Shown here: positions 1 to 6,518 of the stretch, in pieces | How the letters are laid out: each line of letters opens with the position of its first letter | Numbering within the stretch: position 1 is the first letter of the stretch | Assembly (NCBI GenBank): GCA_016871315.1 | Contig: VFZE01000016.1 | Span: forward strand, 1-64,000 | DNA length: 64,000 bases | Direction of reading: 5' to 3' | Source: Acidimicrobiia bacterium | GTDB lineage: Bacteria > Acidobacteriota > Terriglobia > Bryobacterales > Bryobacteraceae | Notes under the pieces: generated by a model | What the model saw: the letters and a program-made list of their open reading frames with translations, nothing else | Databases searched by the model: none | What the model was told of the DNA's origin: nothing | Translations under genes and position numbers: made by a program

Positions 1-108
1 AACGATACCTTCCAGACGCGCGTTGGAAACCTGTCCCCAAACGGGTGAGGCAATCAACAGACACAGCGCGAAGAGAAAAAGCAGACGGATTGCGTAGTAG
101 CGATTCAT
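1..108 (-). CDS. TonB-dependent receptor-like protein, N-terminal fragment (runs off left edge)
   Basis: Only the first 36 codons are in the window; the reading frame is open to base 1. The product begins with a signal peptide (MNRYYAIRLLFLFALCLLIA, then SPVWGQ) and continues VSNARLEGIV. That is how the carboxypeptidase-regulatory-like domain starts in the Oar-type receptors further along (compare SAISGTV and SRIRGIV in the two full-length minus-strand receptors). The ATG at 106-108 is preceded on its strand by GGGGAAAG, a good ribosome binding site. The inferred role is an outer-membrane TonB-dependent transporter or adhesin-like receptor. The barrel is outside the window, so the family call rests on the signal peptide and about ten residues. 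Confidence 0.6.
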   Translation of the reverse strand, partial: MNRYYAIRLLFLFALCLLIASPVWGQVSNARLEGIV

Positions 109-140
109 TTCTTTCCCCTGTCCACAAAATTAAGACAGAC

Positions 141-163
141 CCCCGTCTCTTTGGAAGACGGGG
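141..163. other. 8-bp perfect hairpin in a divergent intergenic region
   Basis: CCCCGTCT (141-148) and AGACGGGG (156-163) are exact inverted repeats around a 7-base loop. The hairpin lies between the receptor start at 108 (minus) and the DUF1080 gene start at 239 (plus). On the minus strand it would fall in the receptor's 5' leader or promoter region, and on the plus strand in that of the DUF1080 gene. No T-tract follows on either strand, so a terminator is unlikely. An operator or leader structure is possible, but no function is shown. Confidence 0.45.
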
Positions 164-238
164 ACCATCCAACTCCTGTAAAGGGAGCCTACCGCGTTCG
201 AAGGTGCAAGTAAAGGGGGGGTATGATATATCACAGGT

Positions 239-1138
239 GTGAACCGGATCATTCTGACGCTGGTTTTCAGCATGGCCCTGTGGGGGCAGCAGTGGAGCGC
301 GGAGCGGACGATCGTGTTATTCGACGGCCGGAGCGCAGCCAACTGGACGGGGTTGAACAAGAGCGGGTTCCCGGAAGAGTACTGGAAGGTGGAAGACGGG
401 TGGCTGAAATCGGTGCCCGGCTTCGGGCACCAGGACCTGATCAGCAGCACGACAGCGCCGGACTTTGAGCTGAGCTGGGAATGGAAGGCAAGTCCGGGCG
501 GCAATGCGGGAGTGAAGTATCTGGTACGGGAGGGGCGGATGGATCCGTACCTATCCGATCTGCGGAACATCGCGATGGCGGTGGGATGGCTGTGCCTGGC
601 GGCGATGGCGGTTTTGGCGGTGTTGCCACGCAAGAGCCGGATGCGGCCGCCGAAGCTGCTGCTGTCGGCGCTGGCAATCACGGGCCTGTCCGCGATCGGA
701 CTGTCGCTTTACTACAAGGACCTGTCGCTGCTGCGTGCGGTGGGTCTGGAATACCAGATGACCGATGACGGGCAGAACAGCGATGCGCAGCGCGGGGATC
801 TGTACCGTTCGGGAGCGCTATACGGGCTGGTGGAGGCCAAGGGCGGGCGTTCGCTGGAGGCTGGTTTGATCAACCGATCGAAGATTGTCGTGCAAGGCGG
901 CCAGGTGGAGCACTATTTGAACGGGCAATTGACGGCCAGCTACAAGCTGGGGAGTGCGCCATTACTGGAGCGGATCAAGGAAAGCAAGTTCAAGAACTTT
1001 CCCGGTTTCGGCGACCGGGGAACGGGGCGGATCGCGCTGCAGCATCATGGGGATGAAATGTGGTTCCGCGACATTCAGTTGGTGAGGCTGCGGAGGGGCG
1101 CGGCGCCGTCGTATCCGGCTCCGGCGAGGCGGCGGTAG
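239..1138 (+). CDS. DUF1080 (3-keto-disaccharide hydrolase-like) protein with inserted two-helix membrane hairpin
   Basis: The 299-residue protein starts with a short signal-like segment (MNRIILTLVFSMALWGQ). A DUF1080 jelly-roll domain follows: VLFDGRSAANW near residue 22, YWKVEDGWLK, FELSWEWKASPGGNAGVKYL, then GLEYQMTDD, GALYGLVEAK, VVQGGQVEHYLNG and FRDIQLVRL. DUF1080 proteins are secreted sugar-binding or glycosidase-like proteins. About 65-70 residues (roughly 100-167) interrupt the domain between GVKYLVREGR and VGLEYQ. They hold two hydrophobic helices (NIAMAVGWLCLAAMAVLAVL and LLLSALAITGLSAIGLSLYY) separated by a basic loop, PRKSRMRPPK. The start is GTG at 239; no nearer ATG precedes the signal segment. 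The gene ends 3 bp before a convergent ankyrin gene. Substrate unknown. Confidence 0.75.
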   Translation: MNRIILTLVFSMALWGQQWSAERTIVLFDGRSAANWTGLNKSGFPEEYWKVEDGWLKSVPGFGHQDLISSTTAPDFELSWEWKASPGGNAGVKYLVREGRMDPYLSDLRNIAMAVGWLCLAAMAVLAVLPRKSRMRPPKLLLSALAITGLSAIGLSLYYKDLSLLRAVGLEYQMTDDGQNSDAQRGDLYRSGALYGLVEAKGGRSLEAGLINRSKIVVQGGQVEHYLNGQLTASYKLGSAPLLERIKESKFKNFPGFGDRGTGRIALQHHGDEMWFRDIQLVRLRRGAAPSYPAPARRR

Positions 1139-1141
1139 GGC

Positions 1142-1792
1142 TCAGGATTCCAATAGCGATGCGATGACGGCATGGCCGCGGGTCATGGCAAGGTCGAGAG
1201 GGGTTTGCCCGTTGTCGGCGCGGGTTTGGCGGTTGGCTCCGGCGGAGAGCAGGAGGCGGACGGCGGGCTCGTCGCCGTTCTGGGCGGCAGCGTGGAGGGG
1301 ACGCCAGCCTTGTTGCTGGGGCTGGTTGACGTCGGCGCCGTTTTGGACAAGGAGTTCGAGGATGCGGAAGTGTCCTCCGGCGGCGGCGGCGTGAACGGGG
1401 GCGACCTTCATATGGTTGGAGGCTGCGAGATTGATGTTGGCGCCCTGATCAATGAGGTGGCGGGCGACCTGGAGGTTGCCGAAGAAGGCGGCGAGTGTGA
1501 GCGGAGTGAAGCCATCGGGAGCGTGAGAGTCCATGTGGCGGCTGCGTGAGGCGAGGTGCTCTTTCACTTTTTCGAGGGCGCCGACGGCGCAGGCTTCATA
1601 GAGGTTGAGCGCCGCCCCGGCGGCCAACAGGAACTCAACGGCGCCGGGCTGGCGGTGGTATTTGGCGAGCATGACGGCGCTTTGGCCGAGCTCATTACGC
1701 GCTTCCAGAAGTGTGGGGTCGGAGGCGAGCAGTTCAGCGAGACGGGCGTTGTTGCCTTCGCGGGCGGCATCGAGGAAAAGTGGAGCGGACAT
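1142..1792 (-). CDS. Ankyrin-repeat protein
   Basis: The 216-residue protein consists almost entirely of ankyrin repeats. Units are visible at LFLDAAREGNNARLAELLA, DGFTPLTLAAFFGNLQVARH, VAPVHAAAAGGHFRILELLV, GWRPLHAAAQNGDEPAVRLL and NGQTPLDLAMTRGHAVIASL, about six repeats in all. There is no signal peptide or membrane segment, so it is probably cytoplasmic. Ankyrin domains bind other proteins; no partner can be deduced. It lies 2 bp downstream of a small protein gene on the same strand, with which it is probably co-transcribed. It is convergent with the DUF1080 gene, with a 3-bp gap and no terminator between them. Confidence 0.9.
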   Translation of the reverse strand: MSAPLFLDAAREGNNARLAELLASDPTLLEARNELGQSAVMLAKYHRQPGAVEFLLAAGAALNLYEACAVGALEKVKEHLASRSRHMDSHAPDGFTPLTLAAFFGNLQVARHLIDQGANINLAASNHMKVAPVHAAAAGGHFRILELLVQNGADVNQPQQQGWRPLHAAAQNGDEPAVRLLLSAGANRQTRADNGQTPLDLAMTRGHAVIASLLES

Positions 1793-1794
1793 GA

Positions 1795-2010
1795 TCAGGG
1801 GCGTGCGGCGGGGATTCCGGCGCGGAGCAAGGCGGCTTCCACTTGTGCGCAGGTGAGGCGGGAAGCATCGTATTCGACACGCACGGATTTGAGATCGGGA
1901 GCAAGCTGGACACGGTACATGCCGTAGAGGGAATGAGCGGTGGCCATCTTGTCGAGGAGGGCCTCATCGAGGAAGCGGGCGAGGCGCAATTCGAGTTCCA
2001 CCTTCGTCAT
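1795..2010 (-). CDS. Small conserved-looking protein, possibly HMA-like fold
   Basis: A 71-residue protein, MTKVELELRLARFLDEALLD and onward, of unknown function. The C-terminal half (YRVQLAPDLKSVRVEYDASR followed by LTCAQVEAALLRAGIP) has the beta-alpha-beta look of a heavy-metal-associated (HMA) domain: a strand of the type RVEYDAS, then an amphipathic helix ending ALLRAGIP. It lacks the CxxC metal site. The ATG at 2008-2010 is preferred over an in-frame TTG one codon upstream. It sits 2 bp upstream of the ankyrin gene and is probably the first gene of a two-gene operon. The HMA resemblance is weak and should be treated as a suggestion only. Confidence 0.55.
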   Translation of the reverse strand: MTKVELELRLARFLDEALLDKMATAHSLYGMYRVQLAPDLKSVRVEYDASRLTCAQVEAALLRAGIPAARP

Positions 2011-2165
2011 CAAGACAAGGATAGCAGGTGCGCAGAAACATTTGATTATGCTGATGTTTCCTTGTTAGAGTATGGAGGCGGACCGGAAACGGCCAGACCA
2101 GGCGTTTGCCGGTTCGCCATCTCTTTGGGGACCCATTACCCAGTCCCGGAGGACTCAGCACTCAT

Positions 2166-4607
2166 ATGTTTTTTGACTTCCTTGTAGAAGCCAAGCGCGC
2201 CGCGCGCCGCGCCCAGCCTCTGTTTTCCCTGTTTCTGGTTAGCGTTTGTTCGTCCTTTGCGCAGCAGCATCATGGAGGCGAAGCGGACCTTGTGCTGCCG
2301 GATCTGGATCAGGCGCAGTTTCTGGGGGGGTACGGCGGGCGGAGCCTGCTGATGATCGGGCTGGTGGTATCGGCGCTGGGGCTGGCGTTCGGGCTGATGA
2401 TCTACCGGCACCTGAAGAACCTGCCGGTGCATTCGTCGATGCTCGAAATCTCCGAGCTGATCTACGAGACCTGCAAGACGTATTTGCTGACGCAAGGGAA
2501 GTTCCTGCTGATCCTGGAAATCTTCATCGGAGCGATTATCGTTTTCTATTTCGGGGTGCTGCGGCATTTTGACGCGCTGAAGGTGGGGATTATTCTCCTG
2601 TTCAGCTTGATCGGCATCGCGGGCAGTTACGCGGTGGCGTGGTTCGGGATCCGGGTGAACACGTTCGCCAATTCGCGGACTTCGTTTGCGAGCCTGCGCG
2701 GACAGCCGTTCCCCTGCTACGCGATTCCGCTGCAAGCGGGAATGAGCATCGGAATGATGCTGATCAGCGTGGAGCTGCTGCTGATGCTGATCATTCTTCT
2801 GTTCATCCCGGGTGATTACGCAGGACAGTGTTTCATTGGGTTCGCGATCGGTGAGTCGCTGGGCGCGGCGGCGCTGCGCGTGGCGGGCGGGATTTTCACG
2901 AAGATCGCCGATATCGGGTCGGACCTGATGAAGATCGTGTTCAAGATCAAAGAGGATGATGCGAGGAATCCAGGGGTGATCGCCGATTGCACGGGCGACA
3001 ACGCGGGTGATTCGGTGGGGCCATCGGCGGACGGGTTTGAGACGTACGGCGTGACGGGTGTTGCGCTGATCGCATTCATCCTGCTGGCGGTGAACGATCC
3101 GGTGGTGAAGGTGCAGCTGCTGGTGTGGATCTTCGTGATGCGCATCATGATGATTCTGGCTTCGGGCGTGTCGTATTTCCTGAACGACATCATCGCGAAG
3201 GCGCGGTATTTGCATGTGGCGAAGATGAACTACGAGGTTCCGCTGACCGTGCTGGTGTGGCTGACGTCGGTGGTGTCGGTGGCGCTGACCTACGTGGTGA
3301 GCTCGGTCTTGATCCCGGACCTGGGCGGCGACAGCAGCCTATGGTGGAAGCTATCGACGGTGATCACGTGCGGCACGCTGGCGGGGGCGATCATACCGGA
3401 ACTGGTGAAGGTGTTCACGTCGACCGAATCGCGGCACGTGCACGAGGTGGTGACGAGTTCGCGCGAGGGTGGAGCGTCGTTGAACATCCTGTCGGGGCTG
3501 GTGGCAGGGAACTATAGCGCGTACTGGCTTGGCATGGCGGTGCTGGTGCTGATGACGGTGGCATTCTGGGTGAGCACGATGGGGCTGGCGAGCCTGATGG
3601 CGGCGCCGGCGGTGTTCGCGTTCGGGCTTGTGGCGTTCGGATTCCTCGGAATGGGCCCGGTGACGATCGCGGTGGACAGCTACGGTCCGGTGACCGACAA
3701 TGCGCAGTCCGTGTACGAGCTGTCGCTGATCGAGGACCTCCCGGGAATCAAGGAGGAGCTGAAGCAGAAGTTCGGGTTCGAGCCGGACTTCGCGCGGGCC
3801 AAGCAGCACCTGGAGGAGAACGACGGCGCGGGGAACACGTTCAAGGCGACGGCGAAGCCCGTTCTCATCGGCACGGCGGTGGTAGGCGCGACGACGATGA
3901 TCTTTTCGACGATCGTGATGCTGACCAACGGGCTGACCGAGCAACTGGACAAACTTTCGATTCTGCATCCGCCGTTTCTGCTCGGGCTGATCGCGGGCGG
4001 GTCGGTGATTTACTGGTTCACGGGCGCATCGACGCAGGCGGTGACGACGGGGGCCTACCGCGCGGTGGAGTTCATCAAGGCGAACATCAAGCTGGAAGGC
4101 ACGACGAAGGCGAGCGTGGAGGATTCCAAGAAGGTGGTGGAGATCTGCACGCAGTACGCGCAGAAGGGGATGTTCAATATCTTCCTGACGGTGTTTTTCG
4201 CGACGCTGGGTTTTGCGTTTGTGGAGCCGTTCTTCTTTGTGGGGTACCTAATATCGATCGCGCTGTTCGGGCTGTTCCAGGCGATCTACATGGCGAACGC
4301 GGGCGGAGCGTGGGACAACGCGAAGAAGATCGTGGAGACGGAGCTGAAGCAGAAGGGGACGGCACTGCATGATGCGACGGTGGTGGGCGATACGGTGGGA
4401 GATCCGTTCAAGGACACCTCGAGCGTGGCGCTGAATCCGATCATCAAGTTCACGACACTGTTCGGGCTGCTGGCGGTGGAACTGGCGGTGTCGATGGCGG
4501 CGGGCCCCGGAGCGCAGATGACGGCAGTCCTGGCGGGGGCGTTTCTGGCGGTCTCAGTGTATTTTGTCTACCGGTCCTTCTATGGAATGCGTATTGAAGG
4601 GTCGTAG
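2166..4607 (+). CDS. hppA: Membrane-bound proton/sodium-translocating pyrophosphatase, divergent subfamily
   Basis: The protein couples hydrolysis of cytoplasmic pyrophosphate to H+ (or Na+) export across the inner membrane. It has 813 residues from the ATG at 2166 and about 16 membrane helices. The substrate-site motifs are present: IADIGSDL and EDDARNPGVIADCTGDNAGD near residues 247-282, and GDTVGDPFKDT near the C-terminus. The cation-specificity motif reads GNTFKA. Lysine sits where potassium-independent enzymes have it (GNTTKA; potassium-dependent enzymes have GNTTAA). GPSADGFETYGVTG replaces the usual GMAADLFESY, placing it away from the common H+-PPases and closer to the divergent bacterial group described from Chlorobium. 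ATG 2166 follows GGAGG and opens a hydrophobic leader; an upstream in-frame TTG (2106) has no such support. A TPR gene starts 9 bp downstream. Confidence 0.95.
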   Translation: MFFDFLVEAKRAARRAQPLFSLFLVSVCSSFAQQHHGGEADLVLPDLDQAQFLGGYGGRSLLMIGLVVSALGLAFGLMIYRHLKNLPVHSSMLEISELIYETCKTYLLTQGKFLLILEIFIGAIIVFYFGVLRHFDALKVGIILLFSLIGIAGSYAVAWFGIRVNTFANSRTSFASLRGQPFPCYAIPLQAGMSIGMMLISVELLLMLIILLFIPGDYAGQCFIGFAIGESLGAAALRVAGGIFTKIADIGSDLMKIVFKIKEDDARNPGVIADCTGDNAGDSVGPSADGFETYGVTGVALIAFILLAVNDPVVKVQLLVWIFVMRIMMILASGVSYFLNDIIAKARYLHVAKMNYEVPLTVLVWLTSVVSVALTYVVSSVLIPDLGGDSSLWWKLSTVITCGTLAGAIIPELVKVFTSTESRHVHEVVTSSREGGASLNILSGLVAGNYSAYWLGMAVLVLMTVAFWVSTMGLASLMAAPAVFAFGLVAFGFLGMGPVTIAVDSYGPVTDNAQSVYELSLIEDLPGIKEELKQKFGFEPDFARAKQHLEENDGAGNTFKATAKPVLIGTAVVGATTMIFSTIVMLTNGLTEQLDKLSILHPPFLLGLIAGGSVIYWFTGASTQAVTTGAYRAVEFIKANIKLEGTTKASVEDSKKVVEICTQYAQKGMFNIFLTVFFATLGFAFVEPFFFVGYLISIALFGLFQAIYMANAGGAWDNAKKIVETELKQKGTALHDATVVGDTVGDPFKDTSSVALNPIIKFTTLFGLLAVELAVSMAAGPGAQMTAVLAGAFLAVSVYFVYRSFYGMRIEGS

Positions 4608-4616
4608 AATCGTAAT

Positions 4617-5948
4617 GTGAGCTTGCCGGCTGTCCTTGCCCTGGCATTGGCGGCACAATCGCCGCCGGCGGTGGCAGTGCGCGCTGCGGAGCTGCTGGAA
4701 AAGGGGCGGCATAGCGAAGCGGTGGCGGCGTTCACCGCAGCGCTGAACAAAGAGGGGAAACACTCGGCGGTTTACCTCGGGCGGGGGCGCGCCTTTGCGG
4801 CGATGGGAAGGTGGCCGGACGCGATCCGAGACTTTGACGAGGCGATCCGGCTGAGGCTGGACGATGCGGCGGCGTGGAAGGAGCGGGGAGCGGCGAAGGC
4901 GCAGCTGAAGAGGTATCAGGACGCGATTGAAGATTTTGACCGTGCGATCCAGCTGAAGCCGGACTTTTGGGAGGCGTACGTGGAGCGGGCCTCCGCGTTC
5001 GGCAACGCGGGGCTTTATGTGCGCGGAGTGGCGGATCTGGACAAGGTTCTGGAGCAAGAGCCGGGGCATTTGCGGGGGCGTTCGTTGCGCGGGGCGGCCT
5101 ATTTCATGCTTGGTGATCATGAACGCGCGGCGGCCGATTACAGTGCGGCTCTGGAGATGAAGCCCGGGGATGTGAGGCTGCTGTTGGCGCGGGCGGCGGC
5201 GTATTCGCAGATGAAGGAGCATCGGAAGGCGCTGGCGGACCGGGATGCGGCGGTACGGGCTGCGCCGGATATGGCAGACGCGTATGTGGCGCGGGGTGGA
5301 TCGTATCACCAGCTTGGGGAGCATGAGAAGGGTCTGGCGGACCGGACGAGGGCGATCGAGCTGTCGCCGGAAATGGCGCTGGCCTGGAGCGCGCGGGGGA
5401 ATACGTATTACTTGCTGGGGCGGTTCCGGGAGGCGATGGAGGATCTGCAGAAGGCGGTGCGGCTGAATCCGTCAGATAGAGATGCGGTGGAGCTGCTCGG
5501 GAAGACACGGCAGCGGGTGAAGGAGGCGAGCGGGCCGGCGGTGGCGGTGGAGGATCTGCCGGTGAGGATGCGGGAGGGTCCGATGCCGCAGGTGGAGGTG
5601 AGGGTTGCGGCGAGCGAGGCGACGGTGAACCCGGAGGCGGCGGAGGAGTATCACAAGCGGGGGCGGACGCTGTTGCAGGCGGGGGATTTGAATGGGGCTG
5701 TGCGGGAGTTGACGGAGGCGCTGCGGCTGATTCCGCGGCATGCGCTGGCGTGGAATGGGCGGGGCTACGCGTATTTGCAGTTGAGGAGGATGGAGGAGGC
5801 GATCGCGGATTTCACGAGGGCGATCGAGGTGAATCCGCGGTACGTGAACGCGTACCGGAACCGGGCGGCGGCCCGGCGGATGGCGGGGGATGCGGCGGGA
5901 GCGGGGGAGGATTTAGCGCGCGCGGCGGAGTTGGGGAAGGGCCGATAG
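4617..5948 (+). CDS. Tetratricopeptide-repeat protein
   Basis: The 443-residue protein has about seven consecutive TPR units in residues 20-300, typified by WPDAIRDFDEAIRL, YQDAIEDFDRAIQLKPDFW and REAMEDLQKAVRLNPSD. A less regular linker covers about 300-345, and two or three further repeats (DLNGAVRELTEALRLIPRHA, MEEAIADFTRAIEVNPRY) end the protein. The N-terminus MSLPAVLALALAAQSPPAVA is hydrophobic and may be a signal peptide. The start is GTG at 4617, 9 bp after the hppA stop, so the two are probably co-transcribed. TPRs form protein-binding superhelices; the partner is unknown, and no link to the pyrophosphatase beyond position can be shown. Confidence 0.9.
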   Translation: MSLPAVLALALAAQSPPAVAVRAAELLEKGRHSEAVAAFTAALNKEGKHSAVYLGRGRAFAAMGRWPDAIRDFDEAIRLRLDDAAAWKERGAAKAQLKRYQDAIEDFDRAIQLKPDFWEAYVERASAFGNAGLYVRGVADLDKVLEQEPGHLRGRSLRGAAYFMLGDHERAAADYSAALEMKPGDVRLLLARAAAYSQMKEHRKALADRDAAVRAAPDMADAYVARGGSYHQLGEHEKGLADRTRAIELSPEMALAWSARGNTYYLLGRFREAMEDLQKAVRLNPSDRDAVELLGKTRQRVKEASGPAVAVEDLPVRMREGPMPQVEVRVAASEATVNPEAAEEYHKRGRTLLQAGDLNGAVRELTEALRLIPRHALAWNGRGYAYLQLRRMEEAIADFTRAIEVNPRYVNAYRNRAAARRMAGDAAGAGEDLARAAELGKGR

Positions 5949-5987
5949 GGGAGGAGACTACCACAGGATACGTGTCACACTGTTCCT

Positions 5988-6217
5988 GTGAAAAACCTCA
6001 CGCTGGCTATCGAAGAGCACATCCTAGCCGGGGCCCGGCAGGCTGCCCTCAATTCCGGCACGACGATCAATCAATTGGTGCGCGACTACCTGGCCGGGCG
6101 GTTCAGCAGGCGGACCGGAGACGAGCCGCCCAGGCCAGGCTGGAAGCGGCCATGGTCAAGGGTCTTGCCGGCGTTGGCCCGAGGACGTGGACTCGGGACG
6201 AACTCCATGAAAGATAG
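5988..6217 (+). pseudogene. Frameshifted VapB-type antitoxin remnant
   Basis: The first part, from GTG 5988, reads MKNLTLAIEEHILAGARQAA then TINQLVRDYLAG, a ribbon-helix-helix antitoxin N-terminus. After about codon 38 this frame becomes meaningless (RFSRRTGDEPPRPGWKRPWS). A different frame carries a convincing antitoxin tail: DRRRAAQARLEAAMV, then VGPRTWTRDELHER, ending at TAG 6215-6217. One frameshift near 6095-6120 explains both halves. The repaired gene would overlap the following PIN-toxin start at 6207, the usual antitoxin-toxin arrangement. The antitoxin is therefore probably non-functional, consistent with the toxin also being broken. Confidence 0.75.
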
Positions 6218-6480
6218 TCCGGAGTTCCTTGACACCAACATACTGGTTTACGCATTTGAGCGGGACGATTCCCGCCGTCACCAAACGGCCAGACAACTGC
6301 TTGGCCGTCTGATGGCCTCCAACTCGTTGCGATTGAGCACGCAGGTGCTGCAGGAATTCTACGTTTGCCGCGGCGCGTTCCGGCGCAAAACGGCTCTACA
6401 CGGAAGATCTCAACCATGGGCAGACGGTTCTAGGCGTGGAGATCACGAATCCGTTTCTGGCGGAGAGGCGTGGGCGGTAA
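6207..6480 (+). pseudogene. Internally deleted VapC-type PIN toxin remnant
   Basis: From ATG 6207 the frame gives MKDSPEFLDTNILVYAFERD and ends its recognisable part at LSTQVLQEFYVC. This is the N-terminal half of a PIN-domain ribonuclease, with the first catalytic aspartate in FLDTNILVYAF. The C-terminal end, LYTEDLNHGQTVLGVEITNP then FLAERRGR and TAA (6478-6480), is in another frame starting near 6394. Roughly 60-70 middle residues, including later acidic catalytic positions, are missing. A toxin of this type normally cleaves RNA; this copy cannot fold as one. The original frame runs on meaninglessly to 7265, opposite the next receptor gene. Confidence 0.75.
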
Positions 6481-6518
6481 TCCGCGGGCAAGGGCCGCGA
6501 CCAAGACATTTATCTACT

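Noticed and set aside
2106-2165. Upstream TTG start extending hppA by 20 residues.
   Set aside because: The extension is not membrane-like, the codon is TTG, and ATG 2166 follows GGAGG and opens a hydrophobic leader.
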